This document shows positions 23,101 through 35,700 of a stretch of 64,000 bases of DNA, piece by piece. Source of the stretch: Aptenodytes patagonicus (lineage: Eukaryota > Chordata > Aves > Sphenisciformes > Spheniscidae). The stretch lies in the NCBI RefSeq assembly GCF_965638725.1, contig NC_134960.1:5830501-5894500 (forward strand), written 5' to 3'. The notes below the pieces were generated by a model. It was not told where the DNA came from and did not search any database. It worked only from the letters and a program-made list of their open reading frames with translations. Position numbers and translations under genes: made by a program. Position 1 is the stretch's first letter. Each line of letters starts with the position of its first letter.

Positions 23101-26100
23101 CAGTTGGGTGGTACCAGCTGTAGCTTTGCTTGGGAGCTCAGGGACAGAGTAATGACAATACTGGCTGTTTATAAGGGACTGAACTGAACGGGGATGGAAA
23201 AACCACCAGGAGCATTTCTAAGATATGTCAGGGAAAATATATTATTCATTTCACAAATCGCTATAGCTACTGATCAAGGGAGTCCTAGATTGTTGTGGCG
23301 TATGTAAATTCAAAGAGATAATAGGAGCTTGGATGGGTGGATCAGCAGAAAGGCAAAGCGAGAACCCGCTGACAGTAGTATTTCCACTCCATGAGAGTTT
23401 AGTTTTGAAAAGGATAATTTTGTAATAGTTTTTTTTTGCAGATTATGCAGTAGAATAGAAAAATGCAACTATTCAGCCAGGCTAAAAAGAACAAGATTTG
23501 GTTATGGCTCAGGGACTGATTTTCCTTGTTGATGAGTTATTAGAATTTTTCTTAGGAAAGCAGTGGCCCAGAAACGTTGTGTGGGCGCGGGCACTTGTGT
23601 GCATTCACACGTGCATTGGTGAAAAGTTGTGGCCAAATAATATGATGGTTCTCTCTGAGCTGTGACAGGTGGCAGAGAGGAATGGCCTACACTGCCCTCA
23701 GCATGTTCATACGTTGTATTAAGATATTAAGGGCAACAGAAACACCATGCCTTAAACGGCTGGCAAATTTCCACTCAAGCAAGATGTTTTCTGTTCAGTG
23801 TTTAGACTGGTTTTTACTTCGGTAATAGCGCCGGGATTGTCTAGGTGGGATCACCTTGGGCTGAGCTGACCTGATCCATTCCCTTGTATTGCAAGGCTCA
23901 CAGGGACGGTTGAAACTTCAACTTTTCTCACTCTCTGCTTGTGGCACAACTGAGGATTGAGCCTTCTGAGGACTGAAATGTTTTAGCCTAATAGAGATTT
24001 GGGGGCTTGACACTGGGAAGCCTGAATAAGCTACAGTTTGCAGGAAATTCAGCCAGATGACTTAACAGTCCCTTTTGGCAAGAGCTCCGACACCGTGAGT
24101 AAGAACACTGTGCTGAGAAAGGGGGTTGCACATCACACTTCTGCAAGCTTTGGAGTCAGTGGCACTACTTACATAGACCAGAAGTCCTCACTCGGTAACA
24201 GCAGGCAGAACCGGGCCGTCCTGAATAGAAGTAACACACTCACAGAAGCGATGCAGTGCAGATGCCTAATGTGACATCAAGGAAACTCCACCACTTACGC
24301 CTACGCACAAGTTTCACCTCTGAGCCTCTTTCTTCTTTATTTAGAAGAATTTCAAGCTACTTGAAGCAAGAATGCCTTTTACTGTACACGATTACTGAAA
24401 TGGGTCCCTCATCTCAGTAGAAGCTCTCACTTTACTGCAATACAAATAATAAAAGAACACATTTAAACGTGAGTTGTACCGTGGAGTTTTATAGGAACAG
24501 ACTAAAAATACTCAGGCCCAGTCCCAGCTTTTTCCTCTCACTATGAACAAGTTTTGAGTCTATGACTCCTATTTAGGAAAATACTTTATTATGGGAACTA
24601 AGATAATTTGTCTCTTTTCCTTGCAGCGTACATGCAGTGCAATGTTCTCAATGTGTGAGGATGAAAAGAGAAGCAGTAAAGTGGAAACAAGAGGAAGAGC
24701 AGAAACCACAAGTACTTTTGTGCCTACACGCATATCCATGAATTGCCGTGTACAGTCAGGGATATCTTTGTATTTTTGGAATTTCAAAGCGACCCAAGTT
24801 TCTTTACAGCCTATTCTGTAGATTTGTAGTTGTTGAAACCTCTACTACAAATAAAACTGAAAAACAAAATCAAGACAGGTGAGCCTTTTTTTATTATTCT
24901 TCTTATTTGACACTCACATTACAAAATTTAGAAACCATAGACAGTTCAGGCAAACTGTTAAAACACAGTATAAATTAGGGGGTTTAATATATAAATTCTA
25001 TACATAGGTAAGTTAGCTCAAACATGACTGACAAAATGATTTCATAACAATTTTACCACAACTGTATAAAAAGGCATGGGAATAGGATGGGCACTATAAT
25101 CATGAATGCAGGTTAAGACATCTTCCACAACAGCTATAAAGCGTAACAATGACCATGCTATTCTTGCAGTGTTTATGTGGGGTACAGTATGCGTATTACC
25201 ATTAACATTTTGCAAGATCTATGTACAGTCACAAAATCATAACAGCCGCTTTCAAGTAACCTTACTGTTTCCTGCCTGTGCAATTAATAAAGTGTCGATA
25301 CTTGTTCTGAGGACTTCTAAACAAAGCTACATGGTTTGAGTATTATGGATGGTAGAGGGATTTCAGTTTGACCTGAAAATGCTCATCATAACATGAATTT
25401 GCTTAATTTAAAGAAAAAGATACAGGAAGAGCACAGCGCCTCGTTACTATCACTCACATGAACAGTATATATCAGTCTTTTAATCCATATTTATTTCCTA
25501 GCTTGACTCTTTTTAAAAAATAAAATGATAATTTAGTTCCCATTTTTCTAAGCACAGTTGTAAAAAGGAGTTACACCAGAAGAAATGTAAAATTAAAATC
25601 TGGATATCTTTATGGGGTAATTTTTTGAAAGGACGTGCTTCCCAGGCGACCCTGGCTGTGCCGTTCAACCTTTGAATTTCTCACTCTGAAAATAAAGACA
25701 GTTCTGCTTACCCATTTTTACTCTGTGTTTTTAGGTCTGTGAATAAATGTTTTAGAATACTACGTTCTTGGAGTTTAGGTTTAAGACAGCTGGTACTGTC
25801 ACTGTCCCTAACAGTGAAAAAATCTTACAATCTGGTTTCTCACCTTTATGAGCTGATGAACACTTCCTAAGAGCTCTGAAACCCAGAGGATAATTTATTT
25901 TCCATCTGTGTTGCGTACTAGCAATGCTCTTTTGACAGAAAGACTCCTAAGGGAAGTACTTGTACATTTGTAAGAATCGTATCTTGAAAGACTTGAATTT
26001 AATAGCTCTGTGTGTGTATCTTTCACCAAGTTTTAAGAATTAAGAGGATTCTATTGGAACAATTCCTTCTCGTTCAAGGCGAGGACAGACTGTAAGCGAT

Positions 26101-29100
26101 AACCCAACTTGGGCTGTTATGGAAATACGTACGATGTCAACTGCCCAGACTACAGCCCACAGTTTCTCGACTCTGTTTACCCATGGGCCAAACATCAAGA
26201 AACCATCATATGTTTAGTTGTTTCAAAAAGACTGGAATTTTAGAAGCATAATTAAATAATGAAAGCAGTGATGTAGTACTGACCAATGACAGTTTGCCAA
26301 GGAAGTCACATTTCTCTGAAAGGTAGCTGGACTATGGAATTTTCTGGTCAGAAGTCCATTAAATGGGCTGTGCACATTTTAGAAGGAAGTTTCCTGTACA
26401 GATATTTAACTTATAGGACTCATGAGCTCTGAACTCTAAGTCTTCTGCATTCAAGAAGGCCTGGGAACATTGCTGTACTGCAGCATTAGTCCGGGTTGGC
26501 AGTTTTAGGGCCACAGGGATGAAGGGAGAAGGACTCCTATTCTATTATGACAGCTCTGGAGTATGATTATAGAGCCCTTGTATGGCAGAGAACTAGAAAA
26601 ATGCTCCTATGGCATTTTGCAAGAGCTGTTTATGGAGCAAAATACTGCTTCTGTGGAGGGAAAGGCAGCAAGGGAAGCGCGAGCAGCCTAAGCCACCCTG
26701 AATTTACAGCATTACAATCTGCGTCTGGCCACAGTGCAAGGCAGGGGATCTAGACAGGAGTTACTACTCATACTTAGCTTTTTTTCTGTAGCTGAGGTTA
26801 TAGCCTGAGTTTCAGTGTCTTGCACCCGTGCAGAGCGTATGAAATACCACGCATACAAGCTATTATCTACACCTTGCATAAAACATAAAAATGCAGGATG
26901 TGATGCCTTGTATGAGCATTAGCTTAATGTATTTAGCATTTTTTGTGTATCTGAAAATATGCAAAAAGAATTGTAAAATAAATTCATACGAAACAGATTA
27001 GCCTCCAGATCTGTTCCATCAAAAAAAGGTAACTTGTTTGTTGCCTCCCCTGTCAGCTCAGAGCTCAGCGCCTCCACAGAGCAGCTAACAGTGGTTGCAG
27101 GGAAAGGGACACACCCTAAGGCAGTGTGCTTTCTTCCCAACATACCCAACATTAAAACAAAAGTATCGGTACAGCTTTCTGCATCAGTATTTCACTGTGT
27201 TCTCTCCTGCCTTAGCCTGCCCAGCTGCCATTGATATTAACAGGAAAATACGCACGGATACCTTGTTCCACTCTGCTGCCGTGCCGTGAAATATGAAAGT
27301 TAACAACCATCGAGGTATTCCTCAATTTTTTTAAGTACTTATTTTTCCACGTTGCTTAGATCTTAAAACCTCTGTCAACTAAGTAACAAGTTCTTCGCTG
27401 TTTCAAGTCCTCCAGAGGAACCTCTTCTGGTTCAAAGAATTCTCTTCTAATCGTTCTGTTGGATGGATGAGGAAGTAGGCTTTTCCCCAGGTGAACTTCC
27501 AAGAACTTCCAACCTTTCAAAAGGGACGTGTCCCAGCATCAGAAACCTAAGGGTGCAGGCTCAGGTGTGACTTTGCACGTCAGCTTCGTACAGGACCATC
27601 TAATCACCTCTGCATCCCCCTGTTAGCGTATGTGCTGCCATACGGGCACCAGGTAAGTGCGTGCTGTTCCCCAGCCGCGGTTCAGTAATGCCCTGCACAA
27701 ACCACTGAGGTAATTTCACTCAACAGATAATGTCAAAAAGGACAAAAGAAAAGAAAGTCTTTGGCCCACAGCTGAGCCTCTGAGCAGTGACAAAGGGGCT
27801 TTTCCCTGTTTCCTTGTCACTCCCTAATCCCATTCTGCAATTACAACAATGGAAATAATCAGTTCACAATCAAAGGGGTTTTAATTTCCAATGAAAGAGA
27901 CACCTGAAACAGTAAGGCTAATTTCTACCAGTCTAAAAAGAAAAAAAGGTTCTTAAAGCCAGAAGGTCAAATTTTGCTCTCAGACGTGAATTAATTCCTT
28001 GGATCAGATTTAGTCCTTGAATTTGCTGCTGAAACTTCAACAATGTCAAAGAAAACTTTCGCTAGGGCTGGATTTTCACCCTACCAAGTGCAACCTGCCC
28101 ATCTGAGAGTTGCACCTGGCCCAAAAGAAAGGCCAGGGACTATACCAGTTGTCAATCCAATTTAATCGCTGTGACTAACTTAAAACTGTACCGTAGTTAA
28201 TAATGGCAGGACTGCTCCAAAGCCCATCAAAATCAATTGGAGTTTCTCCTCCAGCATGTCGCTGTGCTTGGGATCAGTCTCATTCTATGGAACACAGTCA
28301 TTGTTGGGCCAGGTACTGTTAACTGTGTAACATTTTTACACGGATATGCATAACAATTTCTTTTCTACTAACACGTCTTCTTTTTGATAACTCCAATTAC
28401 ATATTCAGTGATCTGAGCTCTGTTCTAAACTGGATTTACAGTCATGTGCAAACCAGCGCTCATGTGCTTTAATAAGAGGTGCGTAAACTATTGCAATAAA
28501 ACATGACAAAGTAACCAAGGTATCAGTAAGGGAATGGCTTGATTTTAAGTGAGTGATTATCTTATCACCACTGACCACATCATAAAATATTTTCAAGCTG
28601 AGAAAAATATCTCTACGCTTAAATTGTTTTTTATTTGAAGTGCTTTAGCAGCTGTGTCCACACTTTGCTAAAGTGCCATCCCAGCAGCGGCTGGGATCAC
28701 AGTTTGCTTCCAGATCTGCATGTCCTCTATCCACATGGGGAGCTTCCAGCCAGCTGTACGACAGGATTGTGTTAACTGCCTAACGGAGGGAACGACGATA
28801 TGCTAAGCTCAGTGCACTCTGGTGCACAGGGTTCTTGTCTGCTAGACTCATTTCAAGAGTTTTCTGCCCTCAAAATTCAGTCACGCCCAGCAGACCTATG
28901 TCCATCCACCCTTAATTAGGTAATGTGATTGATGCTGATGTGAAATTGAGAGTAAGATTGTATGATTAAGTGTCTTTTGAAAGGCATTGAGCAAGTTCAT
29001 CTGCTGACTTCAACACAAGCTGAAGGCACACAATTCCTTCATTGTTTTTCACTGGGCTTTTTATCCAGCCCCACATTGCAGAATGGCACACTCAAGAAAT

Positions 29101-31490
29101 GAAAAAATAGAACTTTTGTTACCACTCTGATTACACTAGAGGAGGTGCAGAAGTGATTTCCTGGATCTGGGTCTTTTAAAATATTGCTGTATACACAGAA
29201 GCTACGTTAATGCTTCTGAAAGACTCTCTATCATATATTCACATCTTACTAGCTTAGGGTTTTGATACTAACGCTACAGACCTATAGCTCTAGCTTGGCT
29301 CTGTTCTCTGTGTAGCATTAGTTCAAGCAGCTGTAAGGGAGGTGAATCCACTGAAAAAAGTGGAATTAGAAAGCCATGACATTACTACTAGTAACTTGTC
29401 TAGATATTAGTCTAATGACTACATGCCTTACAGTGGCTTAGTGCTTGGTGTTAAGCGATATTGCTTTCTTTTCAGCATGGCAGGAGTTCTTTACACATTT
29501 ATAGCAAGAAAACATTAATTTTTGGAGGTGCTTGTTCTCATTTTCATGTAATGATTTTCATGTAATGTTAATACATTTTTGGAAGAAATCTATTCCCCAA
29601 ATTGCCACCCTTTGTTTTCAGTTGTACTCGCGCTTTGTAAAACCTGTTGGTGAAGCAAGGCTCTAACCACTCTCCCCTCTCTGAAGTTGTACACCCTAGT
29701 CAGGCCAAATATGAATTACAAATGCAACTGACAGCTGTAACTTAAGGCTTTACATTGTTTCTATTTAAATCAATAGGATTTTAGCCACGAAATTATGTGA
29801 AGACAAGCTATGATTCCCAAAGTCTGTTTTTTAAAAGTGCAGTCTTCTCATTTTAAGGTGCTGTGCACTCTCATCTCCAAGTCGTTTTGCAAAGAGCAGC
29901 CAGCATCTCTGGAGATCAAATACTATGGATCAATATGCCACGCACCTCTATAAAGCAGTAATTGCCTTAGTGTTCACCAAGAGATGAGGATGTTTAGCAC
30001 CTCTGAAAAAAGACCTTTTAAATGTGTGACTACAAAAAGGCTTACAGATAATTCAGTGCTTCTGAAAGTCCCACTAAGCCCTTAATACCCACCTAAATCT
30101 GACCTTTATGCTTCCATTTTAAGCACTGAGGTTTGAAAGTTTCAGACTATGAAAATGGTTTAGTTTGCAACAGTGATAAACTTTGAGATCTAATTTAACT
30201 CATACTTACAAAATTGCCTGAATTCATGCAAGGTGCCCAAAAATATAAAGTAGTATAATGAGAAATCACATTTTGATTCATCTTCAGGGCGTTACAATGT
30301 CAGCTGTACCAGCCTCTGTTGGCTCATTAGAAAAGGAGTGAGGATTTGCATTTTAAAAAGCAGGTTTTAAGAAAGGGCCCATCCACCTACACTGGGTTTC
30401 AGATAAATAAAAACACATTTCCACTATGAAGTCACACTGTGCCTGTTAAAAAGATGCAGACGTTAAGAAAAAAATGACCATTTAGCAAACACACTTAAGC
30501 ATTAACATTGTTGTAGATATGTTTATGGTTATTGCTCTGAATTTGGTTGGAATTTAACAGGCTTTTAATGGCATCATTTTGGAAATGGTTCTGCTTGAAG
30601 GAATGGCTTTGTGTGTACGTTTCTCTCTAGAGCTCTCAGCTCACGTACAAAAATTAACAAACAGCATCTTAACAGTGTCACCAGAACAGTGATCATTCCC
30701 TGGCTGGAAGGATGTCGTACCATCCTTACACTTAGTTCTTCCATACAAAGCTTGAGTAAACACATGACATTTTTACGTTCCCCCTGCTTGGATTCATGCG
30801 CTGATAGACCTATACGAAAAGGAGAACTCAAGTTCTGCCCCAAGCCCCTACGTATGCAATCTAGAAGAAGGCGTCCTGCTCATCTCAGCAATTGCAAGAG
30901 CAGTGGATTCCAGGTGGCCATGATCCAGACTGCACAGGTTTTCACGACCAAAACCCAACATAAGAACTGCACTGCAGGCACTACAAACCTTCAGTATGTC
31001 ACATAGAGCATGTCTCAGGCTGCTGTACTCCCGATCAGCTCAACTGTCAGAGCTGCCCTCAAACACGAGCTCACCAATGCCTCACATTTCAACAACCCAC
31101 TCAGGCGTGGATAACTTCTGAGGCCTGGCAGAGGGCAGGAACAGTTCCAGTTTTCTGGCTAAATGCATAGGCCAACACAGCCAGGTTTTGCGATTAGCCT
31201 AATTTTGCAAAACAACTACAGCCACTTGGAATCACTCTGTATCGAAAGAAAACTATCACTGATCTCAAAGAAAGGGTTACGTCCTTCTGTTGTAGACAGA
31301 GAAAGACTGGAACGTCTGAAAAGGCCAGCATCAAGTCAGTAATAAAATGCAAAGTTCGATATCATGTGGCATTTAGGTTTCATTTAAGCTTTTTGAGGTC
31401 TCTTCTGGGGCAGGTAGGAACGTTCCTTCCACGTACAAACAATTAGTCTACTGTTAGGGCTTAGTTATGAATCTAATATCCATACAGTTC
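20141..31490. other. Intergenic sequence, possibly with distal RASGEF1C 3' UTR
   Basis: No protein gene was found on either strand across about 11 kb. Open frames are short, without domains or splice support. Sequence is AT-rich and ordinary in texture. Minus-strand AATAAA signals at about 24890 and 28629, among others, leave open a long RASGEF1C 3' UTR reaching into this interval. Confidence 0.5.
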
Positions 31491-32765
31491 ATTATCATTT
31501 AATATATATGTTACAGTAGCACCTTGATTATTGTACAACTTTAAACACAAGATATAGTCCCTACTTCATATTATTTGTAAGGAAATGGTGAACATGGTTT
31601 AGATCCTAAAAATAAAAAAGAGAAAAAATGGTTATCTGCTCATGAATGACAAATTCCTCAGTGCATTCATTCTAGTCCGAAACCCTTTGTCTTTTTAAAG
31701 CATACCGTGTAGTTCCCAAATTCAGAGCCATTACCTCCCCCTTCCTATCCTCCTAGTATCATGTTGCAAAATAAACAGTACTGTATTAATTGGAACCCGA
31801 TAGATTTTCTTCAAATGGTAATGCAGTATCTTTTTTCTTTAGGTGTGATAAAACCCTCTAAAAGATGCAATTCAGCATCAACAAAATTATGGCATACACT
31901 GCCTACATTAAATAGAGGTAAGTTGAGTCCAGGGTCATTTGCTTCTTCAGTTCCACTTTAGATGTGGTGGTGGCGGGGGTCTTTAAGCAATACTGTCTAC
32001 ACTGTGCCCTCCTCAGATCTGCCAAGATTCACAGTAAGAAAAGCAACAACAGTGGTGGGAAGAATAACTAAGCAATAGTCATACTTCAGATTGTTCTCTG
32101 TGAGAATTCATGGGGTTTGCACGACTGTCCCATGCTGATGTGGTCTATATGTGACATACACGTATACATATGAGCGAGCGATGTCAGTTTTCATCTGCTG
32201 GAAGCTTATACCTGTAGCAGTCAGTGCTTTGTTCAACAAGGCTGGGGGACTGCTAATGTAAGATTAAGTTCTTTCTTCGTTCAGCAATTAACCAGATTGC
32301 TGCTGTGTCTGTGTTTGATTTAATTTTACAATCCTCAGAGGGTTTAAAGAGCTGCTGTCTGAAGCACCTGCTTCTGAAATATTCACGTGTATTTTTTTGC
32401 TTTCCTTTTTTTATACTTTTCCATTCTCTTCTGCAGTACCATGGTTCTCCACGCTCCTGATTTTCTTATGTTTTCCTTCAGAGGCAAAAGTTACATTGAT
32501 CCTGACGCAGTTTGGGCACAGCCACAAATAGTCTGTTTGTCCTTCCTCTCTCCGTCTCATAGTTAGAAAAGCATCATTGTGCACACAGTTCTGTTGATTT
32601 CAGTGGATGAATCCAGTTCATCCATCACGTTAGGCAGTCAAAAAACCCAACAAAAAACTCAAACAAAAGAAATTGTCTAAATCCCAAACAGGCATCTTTG
32701 GAATCAGTAGTGCAAAATGTTTGCGGATTTCTTTTCCTTGACCTACTGCAATAATGTCTTAATCT
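31491..32765 (-). other. RASGEF1C: RASGEF1C 3' untranslated region (minimum estimate)
   Basis: Sequence after the TGA stop. No AATAAA was found on the minus strand in the first 1.2 kb; ATTAAA variants occur at 32328-32333 and 31498-31503. The true 3' end is undetermined and may be further left. Confidence 0.4.
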
Positions 32766-32790
32766 TCAAGTCTTTCCTAAAATAGTGGAT
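32766..32790 (-). CDS. RASGEF1C: RASGEF1C last coding exon (STILGKT, stop)
   Basis: Only 25 coding nt: it completes R465, then STILGKT and TGA at 32768-32766. The acceptor is AATTTACAG. The ending closely matches the SSILGKT I recall for human RASGEF1C. Confidence 0.88.
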
Positions 32791-35700
32791 CTGTAAATTT
32801 AAAGCATAAGAATAATGAAAAAAAAGCAAATATAAAGGTGGGTGGTTGTTTTTTTTTAAAATCATCACTTACACCAAACCATTACACATCTCTTCTAAGA
32901 GCTGTAAACTGTAGGAAGATCCAGTTAACCTAGGACATTTTTCATCTACACCAGGCCTCTTTTGCATGGGTACAGCGCTGTATAAATGCACAAGTGGAAG
33001 GCATTCTTTAAATGGTGGATAATTTGAGATTACGATTAGCTTTTATCAGTGCAGCCTCAGCTCTGTAGATTAGTCCTAAATGGAAGAGACCCCCATCAGA
33101 GGTCACATTTTAAATGCCAGCACTTTACAAGCTTTGACTATCAGTGCAGCATTTTGGAGGTACTTTAGAAATGAGCTGATAAAATGAGTGGTTACCTTAA
33201 GGATTTCCACCTGTCTTTTTCTGTCTGGTTTTCCGGACTTTCACTTTCATAGGAAGCCAGATACAAGCCTGGAAAAGGTAAATATGTGTTATTCCGACAG
33301 CAACAGTAACCCCCTAACTCTCTGCATTCTTGTATGTCCTGTACTGTACCACACAGCAAGAGAAACTTTAAAACTTCGCGGTCCATCAGGTAGCTGGCAA
33401 TCAGTAGGACACTGACGTTTAGCTCACACGTCTACCTTTGGAAAGCTGTTAGGTTAATTTTGATGGAACAGTAAAGGAGCCCAGAGTTAATACACATTAG
33501 CGTGACCTTCTTATAACAATATTAAACAGTTAAATGGTCTCTGGTTTTGCATATACAGATCTGGGCCTATTTACTCTGACACAGCACCGCTACCAAAGTG
33601 TTATATGACCATTAAAAAAAGAGAGACAGCGAGAGCTGACAGCTAAACAAATAAAACTTTTTATAATTGAGGATATTTCCACCACTTAACACAACTTTCT
33701 CTTCCTCCTTTTTAAAGCTTATGGGGACACGCTATCTTAAATGAATACAAAACACCCTCAAAGTAAGAACGAGTTACAGAAACCAGAGAAGGAACACAGT
33801 AGAAAAAGAAGAAGGGTTTTTTTCTGCAAAACTTTGCATTGTAGGATGCATTTTATGATACCAAAATGTGTCTAGGCTGTAGAGTCTCCTCTGCAAAAGC
33901 TGGCGATGCATTAGTATCTCACTGCCTTCACAGATTTTTTTTAAAGTAGGCTGTGATTTGCATTCACACACATTTCCTCATTTGACTGTGTAGCGATGCT
34001 TTATTCTTTAACGCTCGAACCATCTCAGTATTCAAGTCTGCACTACAATCCAACTGCATTTTAATATTCAAGAGTTGGCCCACTATTCGTCCACACTGTG
34101 ACAAGCACAGTACAGCTGCATTTCACATACCACCGCTGCCTCTCTCTAATACATTCTCCCACCCTTTACTCAGGGCAGATCTTTCTGCTCTGCACTTCCC
34201 CTGGGTAACAGGGGAGGCCTGCTGTGGCTTCTGCAAAGGGCATCTCATGAAAGCAGTATGGATATAGGGGAGGGCATGAGAGAGAAAATCTGCAAACAAT
34301 TAGTGGGTTGAGGTCACCCTTTTTTGGTCCAGCAGCCTGAAAACTGTACTTTTAAACACCACTTCTGAGGTACCCCTGACTTTCACTTTCTGTCCCTTTA
34401 GAGCCTAAAAACAGAACAAATGCCTCCGTCCTATCTCCTTTCGATATGTAATGCTTTAATCACTTTAATTATTCTATTTTGGCAGTCATTCTTCTTAGGA
34501 TTTAGGCAGGATTTTTGAAGCAGTATTTTGTTTTCTGAAGTAGTCTGTGAAATAAAAACTGTCCGGTCTGCTTAACTTGGATTAGTACAGAAAACTGCCT
34601 ATAGAATCAAGAAAAAATAAACCCAACACCAGTATAGCTTATGGGAATATAGCTATAGACAATTCTGTGTGTGACAATGTACCAAGAGGCAACTGACATG
34701 AACCAATATGAAATGACAGAGTCTGACATGCTGGATACCAAATTGAAGAGGACACGTAAGTATAAAAAGACAATCAGAGAAATAATTTCAGGACAGGGCT
34801 CTCATAGCTACAGCTTAAATTAATTACTAGAAAAGATTTTTCTTAAAAATTCTTTTCTGTAGGTAACATATTTCTTTGCTGTAGTGGAGGAGGTCAGCTG
34901 GACTACCATCGCCCTGGGCTGTGTTCCCTGAAGAGACGACAGTGTTGGTTTGCGGAAGAGATTAGTTCTGGCTCCATCAATCACAGAATGAGTGGCTAAG
35001 GGACAGCTGACATTCATAGCAGTCCACGACATGGTTGTGTGGCCTCTCTTCTTGGTTACAAAAACAGGGCCACAATGGCAACTTCCTAGACAGTGCCTTA
35101 TAGAGAAGCTATGGACAAAAGAAAAGCAATCAGGCAGCACCTTCATGAGCTAGAAGGTTATATTTGCAAAAACGGGTTGATAGACTGGGGATAAACAAGC
35201 TGCATGACAGAAAGCTAGGAAAGAACCGGGACTGGTCAGCGAGAGAGAAGACCAAAGCATGGATCAGGGTGTTAATTACTAGTGATGAAGAGACATATTT
35301 TCAGTGATTAGAGATTGTACAGAGTCTTACCATCTTCAGTAAAAATGGGAGCAGTATGCAAGTAGTGGATGATGTTAGGGTCTTGTTCAAAGGGACATTC
35401 CACTTGCTTCCATGTTATAAATTCTCCTACTTGCTTAGCCAGTTCCAGAAATTTCTGTAAACGTAAAACCATTCCACTCAGATACAATAAGATTATCTCA
35501 CTAAAACAACCACATCCAAGCAGAAGACTAAGATCCAGGATCCGTTGTGCCAACCACAAGGAGATTAGGAGAAAAGAGCCTTGTATGTTTTAGATGGGTA
35601 CATTTTCACAGTTCATTTACAGGGGAAAGAGAGAGGAAAGGGTGCGCTACGTTCCTTCTTACAAGCCAACTCAGTTCGTACTTAAATGAAAATGTATCCA

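Noticed and set aside
30611-31006. 131-codon plus-strand frame
   Set aside because: No recognisable domain, promoter or splice context, and ordinary intergenic composition. One frame of this length is expected by chance in 64 kb.
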